Assembly: GCF_024137025.1 (NCBI RefSeq)
Contig: NZ_JAMYJR010000026.1
Coordinates: forward strand, 186,001 to 250,000
Direction of reading: 5' to 3'
DNA from: Paractinoplanes aksuensis
GTDB lineage: Bacteria > Actinomycetota > Actinomycetes > Mycobacteriales > Micromonosporaceae
Length of the DNA: 64,000 nt
A program made the position numbers and the translations under genes. The notes under the pieces are model-generated. The model did not search any database. It saw nothing but the letters and a program-made list of their open reading frames with translations, and was not told the origin of the DNA. Every line of letters begins with the position of its first letter. The first letter of the stretch is position 1. This document shows, piece after piece, positions 8,701 to 19,045 of the stretch.

Positions 8701-9330
8701 TCAGAGGCTGCGGAGGGCGACCAGCACACGATCGAGGATTGCGTCGTCGGTCACGTACGGCCGTCCCAGCAGGTCGAGCAGGTCGGCGGAGGACTCGTCG
8801 GGCTCGGACGGGTCCGGCCGCTGCCGCCGGGGCAGATCGGCGGTCTCGGGGGTGAGTCCGGAGACCGACGCGCTGAGGTCGACGGTACCCCCGCCCAGGT
8901 CGCGCGGGGTGAGGTCGAAGTTGAGGGAGGAAGTGGTCAGCGCGGGGGCGCTGCCGTTGGCCGGCCGGACGAGCTCTCGGGCGTACGACTGGGTGATCGA
9001 GCCGAACTCGCGCCGGGCCATCGCCAGATTGGCGTCGGCCCGGCGCAACGTCAGGTGGGCGACGAGCGGCGCCTCCTCGCCCACCAGGCGCACGACGTGG
9101 AACGCGTCGGCGCTGGTGAGGAGGATGTCGCCGAGTTCGTCGGCACCGTTTCCCTTGAGCAGGACGAGTCCGGCCGCCGCCGCGGCGAGCGTGACGGCGG
9201 CAGCGGCCTCCTGCTCGGTCGGCGCGGTCTCACCCGCCCACCACAGCACGTCAGGGCCGTCCGGGTCGAGCAGGGACACCGCGTGGGCGCCGGGGATGCC
9301 CAGCGCCGCCGTCAGCGGTGGCACGGACAT
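8701..9330 (-). CDS. roadblock-like protein with C-terminal tail
   Basis: A 209-residue protein. The first 120 residues have a roadblock-like alternation of helices and strands (HAVSLLDPDGPDVLWWAG, AAAAVTLAAAAAGLVLL, DILLTSADAFHVVRLV, PLVAHLTLRRADANLAMARREF). A polar, Pro-rich stretch follows, then a short helical C-terminus (DDAILDRVLVALRSL). The start at 9330 overlaps the upstream stop by one base (TGATG), so it is co-translated with its neighbour. No close family is recognised; the roadblock assignment rests on fold-like pattern and context. Confidence 0.6.
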   Translation of the reverse strand: MSVPPLTAALGIPGAHAVSLLDPDGPDVLWWAGETAPTEQEAAAAVTLAAAAAGLVLLKGNGADELGDILLTSADAFHVVRLVGEEAPLVAHLTLRRADANLAMARREFGSITQSYARELVRPANGSAPALTTSSLNFDLTPRDLGGGTVDLSASVSGLTPETADLPRRQRPDPSEPDESSADLLDLLGRPYVTDDAILDRVLVALRSL

Positions 9331-9776
9331 CAGCTGAGGCCGGCGTCCAGCTGCTTCATGACGAGCCGGGCCTGCGTGAGGATCATGCCCGTGTTCGCCG
9401 TCTTGCGGGCGATCACGACCGCGGCGATGTCCTGGCCGGCGCTGCGCAGGAAGACGTGCACGTGCGAGTCGCTCTGGGCCAGGAACTCCTGGAAGTAGTG
9501 GCGGTCGTCGAGCACGCCGTACCGGGCCTTGAAGATCTCTTCGATCATCACGACGTTACGACCCTGGAACAGGTCGAACGTGGCCGCCGCGATCAGGTCG
9601 AGCACCTCGTTGGGGTGCTCGTCGAGGGTGTCGGCGGCCAGCAGCATGCCGGTGGACATGTCGACCAGACCGGCGCCGATGCACTCCGGCACCTGGGCAC
9701 GGAACTGCTTGACAGCGTCACCGATCAGCTGCGTCGTGCTCCGGATGCCCAGTCCGGTCTCGTCGACGGCCGTCAT
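9330..9776 (-). CDS. roadblock-like protein
   Basis: A 148-residue soluble protein starting MTAVDETGLGIRSTTQL. It shows the roadblock-like pattern of helix, strand and helix (ECIGAGLVDMSTGMLLAADTL, VLDLIAAATFDLFQG) with a second strand pair (SHVHVFLRSAGQDIAAVVIARKTANTGMILTQARLVMKQL). The ATG at 9776 overlaps the upstream gene's stop by 4 bases; the frame remains open upstream but overlaps that gene. Second gene of the cluster. Partner and role are not evident from the sequence. Confidence 0.65.
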   Translation of the reverse strand: MTAVDETGLGIRSTTQLIGDAVKQFRAQVPECIGAGLVDMSTGMLLAADTLDEHPNEVLDLIAAATFDLFQGRNVVMIEEIFKARYGVLDDRHYFQEFLAQSDSHVHVFLRSAGQDIAAVVIARKTANTGMILTQARLVMKQLDAGLS

Positions 9777-10144
9777 ACGTCGAGCTCGCTCTCGATCTTG
9801 CGGAGCTGGTGCCGGGCCAGACCGAGGTTCGCGCGGCTCTTGTTCAGGGCGAGGTAGAGGAAGAACGCCTCGTTGCCACGGCCCTGGAGCAGGCGGATCA
9901 GGTGGTACTGCGAGTCGAGCGTGATCAGGATGTCCTCGATGCTGTCGGCCAGGCCGAGCATCTCGAGGGTGCGGACCTTGGCCCGGATCACGTCGGTGTT
10001 GCCGGCGGCGGCAATGTTCATGTCCATGTTGAGGCCGCCACCCATGACACCCAGCGTGAGACCGCTGGTGTAGTCGACGAGCGCCACGCCGATGGCGCCC
10101 TCGATCGTCATGGCTTCCTTGAGCGAAGTCTCGATGTTCGCCAC
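9773..10144 (-). CDS. roadblock-like protein, first gene of cluster
   Basis: A 123-residue protein (ANIETSLKEAMTIEGAIGVALVDYTSGLTLGVMGGG...) with a compact roadblock-like architecture and a strand segment SIEDILITLDSQYHLIRLLQGRGNEAFFLYLALN. GTG at 10144 is supported by a strong GGAGGAG site. It heads the four-gene leftward cluster and is coupled to the next gene by a 4-base overlap. The pattern of four small paralogous proteins suggests a multi-subunit roadblock platform, which is an inference. Confidence 0.65.
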   Translation of the reverse strand: MANIETSLKEAMTIEGAIGVALVDYTSGLTLGVMGGGLNMDMNIAAAGNTDVIRAKVRTLEMLGLADSIEDILITLDSQYHLIRLLQGRGNEAFFLYLALNKSRANLGLARHQLRKIESELDV

Positions 10145-10445
10145 TTAACTCCTCCTTCTCGTGCCGCCACATGCGGCTTGCCCTGGCATGAGGCGTGCCG
10201 TCACGTTCGGTCACGAGGAACGGCGTCGTTCTCGATGTCGAGGCAACAGTCGCACAGCCGACAATGGTTGAACACTGAAGATTGGGCGAATCGGTGCAGG
10301 TCAGACCGAAGATCAGCGCTAATTGCCCGTTGACCCGTTAGGGGTCGGCCGAACGGCGCGGAAGCGGCCGATTCGTCGGATGGACACGTTGTCGAGCGTC
10401 GCTCAGAACCGACGCACAGGGCACGTTTCAATTTTCAAAGGCATC
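10145..10445. other. intergenic region between divergent roadblock and rhaEW operons
   Basis: No gene is seen here. It must hold the promoter of the roadblock cluster, but no convincing -35/-10 pair could be assigned on the minus strand. The rhamnose promoter begins at its right edge. Confidence 0.5.
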
Positions 10446-10499
10446 TTGACCGGGGTCGCTACAGACCCGTAATGTGGCGGCAACGTATGAAACGTTTCA
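10446..10499 (+). promoter_or_regulatory. promoter and perfect operator of the rhamnose catabolic operon
   Basis: TTGACC (10446-10451) and TAATGT (10470-10475) form an 18-base-spaced promoter. Immediately downstream is the perfect 12-bp palindrome TGAAACGTTTCA (10488-10499), the best match in the window to the LacI-type operator, 29 bases before the rhaEW start codon. Confidence 0.75.
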
Positions 10500-10528
10500 C
10501 GAGGTTGCCGACGAGGTCGAAGGACATC

Positions 10529-12555
10529 ATGACGAACCCCGCAGTGCGTGAGCTTCTGGAGCGCAGCAATCGGCTCGGCGCCGACCCGCGCAACACCAAC
10601 TACGCCGGGGGCAACACCTCGGCCAAGGGCAGCGAGACCGACCCGGTCACCGGCGAGCCGGCCGACCTGCTGTGGGTCAAGGGGTCCGGCGGCGACCTCG
10701 GCACGCTGACCGAGAAGGGCCTCGCGGTGCTCCGCCTCGACCGGCTGCGGGCGCTGACCCGCACCTACCCGGGCGTCGAGCGCGAGGACGAGATGGTCGC
10801 CGCCTTCGACTTCTGCCTGCACGGCCGGGGTGGCGCGGCCCCGTCGATCGACACCGCGATGCACGGCCTGGTCGACGCCCCGCACGTCGACCACCTGCAC
10901 CCCGACTCGGGCATCGCGATCGCCACCGCGGCTGACGGCCCGGCCCTGACCAAAGAGATCTTCGGCGACCGGGTGCTGTGGGTGCCGTGGCGCCGGCCCG
11001 GCTTCCAGCTCGGCCTCGACATCGCCGCCGTGCAGAAGGCCAACCCGCAGGCCATCGGCGTCATCCTGGGCGGGCACGGCATCACGGCGTGGGGCGCGAC
11101 CAGCGAGGAATGCGAACGCAACTCGCTCGAGATCATCAAGAAGGCCGCCGACTATCTGGCGGAGCACGGCCGACAAGATCCATTCGGCCCGCAAATCGTG
11201 ACAAATGCGCCGGAAGGAGCAAGGCGGGACCGGGCCGCTGCTCTGTTCCCGGTGCTGCGCGGCCTCGCCTCGACTGACCGCACCCAGGTCGGCCACTACA
11301 CCGACAGCGACGTCGTGCTCGACTTCGTCAACAGTTCGCGGGTTCAAGAGCTGGCCGAGACGGGCACCAGCTGCCCCGACCACTTCCTGCGGACCAAGGT
11401 CAAGCCGATGGTGCTCGACACCGCGCCCGACGCTCCGCTCGACGAGGTCGTGGCCCGGGCCAAGGAGCTGCACGAGGCCTACCGCGCCGACTACCGCGGC
11501 TACTACGACCGGCACGCCACCGCCGACAGCCCGGCCATCCGCGGCGCCGACCCGGCCATCGTGCTGGTGCCCGGCGTGGGCATGTTCTCGTTCGGCGCCA
11601 ACAAGCAGACGGCTCGCGTGGCCGGCGAGTTCTACGTCAACGCGATCAACGTGATGCGTGGCGCCGAGTCGGTGTCGACCTACGCGCCGATCGACGAGGC
11701 CGAGAAGTTCCGCATCGAGTACTGGGCCCTCGAGGAGGCCAAGCTGCAGCGCCTGCCCAAGCCGAAGCCGCTGGCCACCCGCATCGCCTACGTGACCGGG
11801 GGCGGCTCGGGCATCGGCCGCGCGATCGCCCTGCGGCTCGCGGCCGAGGGCGCGTGCGTCGTCGTCGCGGACCGCGACGGGGAAGCCGCCCGGCAAACGG
11901 CGGACGAGATCGGGGGCAGCGACGTCGCCCTGGCCGTGACGGCCGACGTCACCGACGCCGCCTCCATCGTCGCCTCGCTGCAGGAAGCGACCAGAAAATT
12001 CGGCGGCATCGACCTGGTGGTCAACAACGCTGGACTCTCCATCTCGAAGCCGCTGCTCGAGACGACCGAGCAGGACTGGGACCTGCAACACGACGTGATG
12101 GCCAAGGGCTCGTTCCTGGTCTCCCGCGAGACGGCCCGGATCATGATCGCGCAGGGCCTGGGCGGCGACATCATCTACATCTCCAGCAAAAACTCGATCT
12201 TCGCCGGGACCAACAACGTCGCCTACGGCGCGACCAAGGCCGACCAGGCCCACCAGGTGCGGCTGCTCGCGGCCGAGCTGGGCGCCCACGGCGTCCGCGT
12301 CAACGGCATCAACCCCGATGGCGTCGTCCGCGGGTCGGGCATCTTCGCCGGCGGCTGGGGCGCCGAGCGGGCCGCGGTCTACGGCGTGCCGGAAGAGAAG
12401 CTGGGCGAGTACTACGCGCAGCGCACCCTGCTCAAGCGCGAGGTGCTGCCCGAGCACGTGGCCAACGCGGTCTTCGCCCTGACCGGCGGCGACCTGACCC
12501 ACACGACCGGCCTGCACATCCCGGTGGACGCCGGCGTGGCCGCGGCCTTCCTACG

Positions 12556-12559
<4 letters not shown>
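10529..12559 (+). CDS. rhaEW: bifunctional rhamnulose-1-phosphate aldolase / L-lactaldehyde dehydrogenase
   Basis: Fusion enzyme of 676 residues. The N-terminal class II aldolase domain (about 1-400) has the metal-site signature VDHLHPDSGIAIA and GGHGITAWG and splits rhamnulose-1-phosphate into dihydroxyacetone phosphate and L-lactaldehyde. A C-terminal short-chain dehydrogenase domain has the nucleotide-binding motif TGGGSGIG (423-430) and catalytic Y566xxxK570, and would oxidise lactaldehyde to lactate. ATG at 10529 follows AAGGA. First gene of the catabolic operon, overlapping the kinase start by 4 bases. The reaction follows from the known RhaEW family. Confidence 0.93.
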
Positions 12560-13914
<1,355 letters not shown>

Positions 13915-13923
13915 GAGGTCGCC

Positions 13924-14661
13924 GTGCGCATAGCCCTGTTCGCGTCCTGCCTGGCCGACACCATGTTCCCGGCGGCGGCGAAGGCGACCGTGCTGCTGCT
14001 CGAACGGCTCGGCCACGAGGTCGTGTTCCCGCCCGAGCAGACCTGCTGCGGCCAGATGCACGTCAACACGGGCTATCAAGATCAAGCCCTTCCGCTCGTA
14101 CGTCGTTACGTGCGCACCTTCGAGCCGTGCGACGTGGTGGTGGCGCCGTCGGGGAGCTGTGTCGGCTCGATCCGGCATCAGCACGCGATGGTCGCGCGGC
14201 AGGCCGGCGACGAAGGGCTGGCCACCGCGGCCGAGGCCGTCGCCGAGCGCACCTTCGAGCTGTCGGAGCTGCTCATCGACGTGTTGAAGGTGGAGGACGT
14301 CGGCGCGTACTACCCGCACCGCGTCACCTACCACCCGACCTGTCACTCGCTGCGGGTGCTGCGCGTCGGTGACCGCCCGCAACGGCTGCTGCGTCAGGTG
14401 CGCGGCCTCGACCTGGTCGAACTGCCCGCGGCCGAGCAGTGCTGCGGCTTCGGCGGCACCTTCTCGGTGAAGAACGCTGACACCTCGACGGCCATGCTCG
14501 CCGACAAGATGCGGCACGTGATCGACACGGGCGCCGAGGTCTGCACGGCCGGTGACGCCTCGTGTCTCATGCACATCGGCGGCGGGCTCTCACGGTCCGG
14601 CGCCGGCGTGCGAACAGTGCACCTCGCGGAGATCCTGGCATCGACGGAGGCCTCGTCGTGA
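13924..14661 (+). CDS. lutA: L-lactate utilisation Fe-S protein LutA
   Basis: Cytoplasmic CCG-domain subunit (245 residues) of the LutABC L-lactate dehydrogenase complex, which oxidises lactate to pyruvate. Two cysteine-rich CCG motifs are visible: PPEQTCCGQMHVN near residue 40 and AAEQCCGFGGTFSVKN near 180, with YHPTCHSLR between. GTG at 13924 has GGAGG upstream and follows rhaB by 9 bases, so lactate formed by RhaEW is handled by the same transcript. The next gene starts 40 bases downstream. Confidence 0.92.
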   Translation: MRIALFASCLADTMFPAAAKATVLLLERLGHEVVFPPEQTCCGQMHVNTGYQDQALPLVRRYVRTFEPCDVVVAPSGSCVGSIRHQHAMVARQAGDEGLATAAEAVAERTFELSELLIDVLKVEDVGAYYPHRVTYHPTCHSLRVLRVGDRPQRLLRQVRGLDLVELPAAEQCCGFGGTFSVKNADTSTAMLADKMRHVIDTGAEVCTAGDASCLMHIGGGLSRSGAGVRTVHLAEILASTEASS

Positions 14662-14701
14662 TCCGCTGCATCGGAGCGATTGAAGTTGCGGCAGGCGCAG
14701 C

Positions 14702-16129
14702 ATGAGCACCTTCCTCGGCATGCCCGTCCACGCGCCGCGAGGGGTCGGACATCTCCGCGGCGATGAGCCGTTTCCGGCGGCGGCCCGCACAGCGCTGGCG
14801 AATCCGCAGCTGCGCAGCAACCTGCGGCACGCCACGACCACGATTCGCGGGAAGTCGGGGCGGGTGATCGCGGAGCTGCCGGACTGGCAGGAGCTTCGGT
14901 CGGCCGGGTCGGCCCTCAAGACGTACACCATGGCGAATATGCCCCGGCTGCTGGAGCAGTTGGAAGAAAAGGTGACGGCTGCGGGCGGGGTCGTGCACTG
15001 GGCGGCCGACGCGGAGGAGGCCAACCGGATCGTCACCGGGTTGATCCAGGAGACCGGCGAGCGGCGGGCCATAAAGATCAAGTCGATGGCGACCCAGGAG
15101 ATCGGGCTCAACGAGGCCCTGGAAGAAGCCGGGATCGAGGCGGTCGAGACCGACCTGGCCGAGCTGATCGTGCAGCTGGGCCGGGACAAGCCGTCGCACA
15201 TCCTGGTGCCGGCCATCCACCGCAACCGCGCGGAGATCCGCGAGATCTTCCTGCGCGAGATGCCCGGGGTCGACCCCGCGCTGACCGACGACCCGGCCGA
15301 GCTGGCCGGGGCGGCACGGCGCTATCTGCGCGAGACGTTCCTGTCGACGAAGGTCGCGGTGTCGGGGGCCAACTTCGGGGTGGCCGAGACCGGGACGCTG
15401 GCCGTGGTCGAGTCCGAGGGCAACGGCCGGATGTGCCTGACCCTGCCGGAAACGCTGATCACCGTGATGGGCATCGAGAAGGTGGTGCCGGCGTGGCAGG
15501 ACCTCGAGGTGTTCCTGCAGTTGCTGCCGCGGGCGTCGACGGGGGAGCGGATGAACCCGTACACGTCGATGTGGACCGGAGTGACGCCGGGCGACGGGCC
15601 GCAGAACTTCCACCTGGTGCTGCTCGACAACGGGCGGACGGCCGTGCTGGCCGACGAGGTGGGGCGGGCGGCGCTGCACTGCATCCGGTGTTCGGCCTGC
15701 TTGAACGTGTGCCCGGTCTATGAGCGTACGGGCGGGCACGCGTACGGGTCGGTCTATCCGGGTCCGATCGGGGCCGTGCTCTCGCCGCAGTTGACCGGGA
15801 TCGCGGACAACGCCTCGTTGCCGTACGCGTCGTCGCTGTGCGGCGCTTGTTTCGACGCGTGTCCGGTGAAAATCGACATCCCGTCGATCCTGGTGCACCT
15901 GCGGAACCAGGCACCCCATCCGCGTACGGAGAAGGCGGCGATGGCCGCGGCCGCGTACACGATGGACCGGCCTCGGCTCTATCAACGCGCGCAACGGGCG
16001 GCCAAGCTGGCCGAACTGCTGGGCCGGAAGGGTCGGGCGCTGCCGCCGCCGCTGAACGGCTGGTCCGCGAGCCGGGACCTGCCGGAGGTGCCGGACGAGT
16101 CGTTCCGCGATTGGTGGCGGGGCCGATGA
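14702..16129 (+). CDS. lutB: L-lactate utilisation iron-sulfur protein LutB
   Basis: LutB/LldF-family subunit (475 residues). An N-terminal LUD domain (KSMATQEIGLNEALEEAG, SGANFGVAETGTLAVVESEGNGRM) is followed by a ferredoxin-like domain with CIRCSACLNVCP (C327, C330, C333, C337) and CGACFDACP (C380, C383, C387), enough for two [4Fe-4S] clusters. It transfers electrons from lactate in the LutABC complex. It overlaps lutC by 4 bases. Confidence 0.94.
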   Translation: MSTFLGMPVHAPRGVGHLRGDEPFPAAARTALANPQLRSNLRHATTTIRGKSGRVIAELPDWQELRSAGSALKTYTMANMPRLLEQLEEKVTAAGGVVHWAADAEEANRIVTGLIQETGERRAIKIKSMATQEIGLNEALEEAGIEAVETDLAELIVQLGRDKPSHILVPAIHRNRAEIREIFLREMPGVDPALTDDPAELAGAARRYLRETFLSTKVAVSGANFGVAETGTLAVVESEGNGRMCLTLPETLITVMGIEKVVPAWQDLEVFLQLLPRASTGERMNPYTSMWTGVTPGDGPQNFHLVLLDNGRTAVLADEVGRAALHCIRCSACLNVCPVYERTGGHAYGSVYPGPIGAVLSPQLTGIADNASLPYASSLCGACFDACPVKIDIPSILVHLRNQAPHPRTEKAAMAAAAYTMDRPRLYQRAQRAAKLAELLGRKGRALPPPLNGWSASRDLPEVPDESFRDWWRGR

Positions 16130-16716
16130 GCAGCCGCGAGCTCGTGCTGGGCCGGATCCGGCAGGCGCTGGCCTCGCCGTCCGCCGTGCCGGTGATTCCG
16201 CGCGACTACCGCCGGGGCCCGCATCCCGTTGATCTCGACCTGCTGGTCGAGCGTCTCGTCGACTACCAGGCCGTGGTTCATCGCTCGTCGGACATTCCGG
16301 GCACCGTGCGCGAGATCATCGGTGACGGCTGGGTCGTCGTGCCGCCCGGCCTGCCGGTCGAGTGGCAACCGGCCCGGGCCCGCATCGACGACGGCCTCTC
16401 ACCCGCCGAGATCGCGGCCGCCGACGGCGTGCTCACGGCGGCTGCGGTCGCCGTGGCCGAGACCGGCACGATCGTCCTCGACGCGTCGCCCGACCAGGGC
16501 CGGCGCATCCTCTCGCTCCTGCCTGACCGGCACATCTGCGTGCTGCGCCCGGAGCAGGTGGTGGCCTCCGTTCCCGAGGCCGTCGCTCGGCTCGACCCCG
16601 GCCGCCCGCTGACCTGGATCAGTGGACCGTCCGCGACCAGCGACATCGAGCTCAACCGGGTCGAGGGGGTGCACGGCCCCCGCAACCTCCACGTCGTCCT
16701 CTGGGAGGCAGCATGA
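16126..16716 (+). CDS. lutC: L-lactate utilisation protein LutC
   Basis: LUD-domain subunit (196 residues) of the LutABC complex. The start MSSRELVLGRIRQAL at 16126 overlaps the lutB stop, and the conserved GVLTAAAVAVAETGTIVLDAS and WISGPSATSDIELNRVEGVHGPRNLHVVL segments are present. The length is slightly short for LutC but complete. The stop overlaps the next start by 4 bases (ATGA), coupling it to the isomerase-like gene. Confidence 0.92.
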   Translation: MSSRELVLGRIRQALASPSAVPVIPRDYRRGPHPVDLDLLVERLVDYQAVVHRSSDIPGTVREIIGDGWVVVPPGLPVEWQPARARIDDGLSPAEIAAADGVLTAAAVAVAETGTIVLDASPDQGRRILSLLPDRHICVLRPEQVVASVPEAVARLDPGRPLTWISGPSATSDIELNRVEGVHGPRNLHVVLWEAA

Positions 16717-18128
16717 TCCTCACTCCGAAACCGCGCCGGAAGATCCGCATCGGCCTCGTGGCGGGCGGGCTCGGCACGTACTGGCCGCAGTTCCCGCACC
16801 TGCTACCGCAACTCGAAGAATCGGCGCGCTACGTCTCCGAACGTTTTCAGGAGATGGACGCCGAGGTCACCGACGTCGGCTTCATCTCCGACGCGCAGGA
16901 GGGCGTGGTCGCGGCCGAGAAGCTGCGCCAGGCCGACTGCGACCTGATCGTGCTGTTCCTGACTACCTATCTGACCTCGTCGATGGTGCTGCCGATCGCC
17001 CAGCGGGCCGGCAGCCCGGTGCTGGTCATCGATCTGCAGCCGACCGAGAAGATGGACCACGCCTCGTTCGACACCGGCGCCTGGCTGGCCTACTGCGGCC
17101 AGTGCCCGGTGCCCGAGGTCGGCAACCTGTTCCGCCGGGCCGGCATCCCGTTCCGGTCGGTCACCGGCTGGCTGCGCCAGGAATCGGCGTGGGCCCGTAT
17201 CTCGCAGTGGATCACTGCCGCCCGCGTACGCGCGGCGTTGCGCAACGCCCGCCACGGGCTCATGGGTCACCTCTACCCGGGCATGCTCGACGTCTCGACC
17301 GACCTCACGCTGCTGCCGACCACGTTCGGCTCCCACGTCGAGGTGCTCGAGTTCGACGACCTGCGGGAACGCACGCTGGCGGCGACCGACGACGAGGTGG
17401 CCGAGCGGATGGAGCTGGCCCGCAAGATCTTCGTGCTCGACGAGTCGGTGAACGAGGACGACTTCGCCTGGGGCGCCCGGGTCTCGGTCGGCCTCGACCG
17501 GCTGGCCGACGACTTCGACCTCGACAGCCTCGCCTATTACCACCGCGGGCTGAACGGGGAGCAGCACGAGCGGCTGGGCGCGGGCATGATCCTGGGCGCC
17601 TCGCTGCTGACCGCGCGTGGTATCCCGGCCACCGGCGAGTACGAGTTGCGGACGACCGTCGCGCAGCTGGCCACCCAGGTCGCGGGGGCGGGCGGGTCGT
17701 TCTGCGAGATCCAGGCGCTCAACTTCACCGACAACGTGGTCGAGATGGGCCACGACGGCCCGGCCCACCTGGCCGTCAGCTCGCGGCAGCCGCTGCTGCG
17801 CGGCCTCGGCGTCTATCACGGTAAGCGCAGCTGGGGGGTGAGCGTCGAATTCGACGTACGCCCGGGGCCGGTGACCCTGCTCGGCCTGGGCCAGGACCGG
17901 GACGGCTCGCTGTCGTTCATCGCCGGCGAGGGGACCGTGGTCGACGGGCCGCTGCTGGCGATCGGCAACACCACGAGCCGGGTCGACTTCGGGCGGGACC
18001 CCGGCGAGTGGGTCGATGACTGGAGCGCGTCGGGGGTCGGCCACCACTGGTCGCTCTCGCTCGGGCACCGCGCGGCCGACTACAAGGCGGCGGCAAGTCT
18101 GCTCGGAATCGAGTTCCGACAGGTCTGA
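16713..18128 (+). CDS. L-fucose/L-arabinose isomerase-family protein
   Basis: A 471-residue protein of the L-fucose/L-arabinose isomerase superfamily. It has the opening IRIGLVAGGLGTYWPQFPHL and the central LIVLFLTTYLTSSMVLPIAQRAG, LDVSTDLTLLPTTFGSHVEVLE and SFCEIQALNFTDNVVEMGHDGPAHLA, the last resembling the metal-binding core. It is translationally coupled to lutC and ends the rhamnose/lactate operon, although that operon's pathway already has an isomerase (RhaI). It may open the pathway to another 6-deoxysugar or pentose such as L-fucose, or act on a rhamnose derivative; the substrate is unknown. Confidence 0.8.
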   Translation: MILTPKPRRKIRIGLVAGGLGTYWPQFPHLLPQLEESARYVSERFQEMDAEVTDVGFISDAQEGVVAAEKLRQADCDLIVLFLTTYLTSSMVLPIAQRAGSPVLVIDLQPTEKMDHASFDTGAWLAYCGQCPVPEVGNLFRRAGIPFRSVTGWLRQESAWARISQWITAARVRAALRNARHGLMGHLYPGMLDVSTDLTLLPTTFGSHVEVLEFDDLRERTLAATDDEVAERMELARKIFVLDESVNEDDFAWGARVSVGLDRLADDFDLDSLAYYHRGLNGEQHERLGAGMILGASLLTARGIPATGEYELRTTVAQLATQVAGAGGSFCEIQALNFTDNVVEMGHDGPAHLAVSSRQPLLRGLGVYHGKRSWGVSVEFDVRPGPVTLLGLGQDRDGSLSFIAGEGTVVDGPLLAIGNTTSRVDFGRDPGEWVDDWSASGVGHHWSLSLGHRAADYKAAASLLGIEFRQV

Positions 18129-18148
18129 TCGGGGTAGTGAAGGGTGGC

Positions 18149-19036
18149 ATGACGATTGTCGTGACCACCCCGACCGGAAATGTCGGCTCCCGCGTCGTCC
18201 AGCTGCTCGTGCAGGCGGGTGAGCGCCCCCGGGTGCTCCTGCGCGATCCGTCCCGTTTGCCGGCCGAGTTGTTACCGCTGGTCGAAGTGGCTCAGGGTGA
18301 CCTGCTCGACGGAGAGTTCGTGGCCGATGCGGTCAAGGGGGCCGACTCACTCTTCTGGGCCACCCCCGAGGCCTTCGACGTGCCCGACCCGCTGTACGAC
18401 ATGGTGGCGATGGGCGAGAACGCCGCGGCCGCCGTGCGCGCGGGCGGGGTCGCGCGCGTGCTGCAGATAAGCAGCGTCGGGGCCGAGTTGCGGCAGGGCG
18501 CCGGGCTGATCGACGGGCTGGCCCGCAACGAGGAGCAGTTGGCGGCCACCGGCACCGACCTGCTCACACTGCGCTGCGGTTACTACTTCACCAACCTGTA
18601 CGGCATGCTCGACAGCTTGCGCGAGGGCGTGCTCACCACCACCGTGGCGCCGTCGCGACGCATGCCGTGGGTCGACCCGCGCGACGTCGGCGAGGTCGCC
18701 GCGGCCCGGTTGCTGGCCGGCTGGCCGGGCTCGGCGGTCCAGGCGGTGCACGGCCCGGCCGACCTGAGCTGGGACGAGGCCGCCGGCATTCTCGGCGCCG
18801 TGCTGGGCCGGGACGTCTCGGCCGTGCGGATCACCGACGAGCAGTTGCAGCAGGCGCTGACCGGCGCCGGGCTGAGCGAGGTGGCCGCAGCCGGGATCGC
18901 GGCCATGACCTCCGGCATCCCCGACGATTTTGTGCCCGAGCAGTCCCGGGATTTCCGCAGCTCGACACCGACCACGCTGGCCGCGTGGGCCTACGGAAAC
19001 CTGCGCGGGGCCCCGGAAATTTCCACAAAGGACTAG
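18149..19036 (+). CDS. NmrA-like NAD(P)-binding protein
   Basis: Atypical short-chain dehydrogenase of the NmrA/NAD(P)H-binding group (295 residues). It has an N-terminal dinucleotide motif (VVTTPTGNVGSRVVQLL), an acidic second strand (LVEVAQGDLLD), ILQISSVGAEL and RCGYYFTNLYGML. ATG at 18149 is preceded by a GGGTGG site; GTG at 18137 is an alternative. It lies 20 bases after the isomerase-like gene, so it could be the tail of that transcript. Substrate unknown; such proteins act as reductases or redox sensors. Confidence 0.8.
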   Translation: MTIVVTTPTGNVGSRVVQLLVQAGERPRVLLRDPSRLPAELLPLVEVAQGDLLDGEFVADAVKGADSLFWATPEAFDVPDPLYDMVAMGENAAAAVRAGGVARVLQISSVGAELRQGAGLIDGLARNEEQLAATGTDLLTLRCGYYFTNLYGMLDSLREGVLTTTVAPSRRMPWVDPRDVGEVAAARLLAGWPGSAVQAVHGPADLSWDEAAGILGAVLGRDVSAVRITDEQLQQALTGAGLSEVAAAGIAAMTSGIPDDFVPEQSRDFRSSTPTTLAAWAYGNLRGAPEISTKD

Positions 19037-19045
19037 TCTGCGCGG

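Noticed and set aside
8258..10144. A conservon (cvn) operon
   Set aside because: No CvnA kinase, DUF742 or GTPase gene is present on either side.
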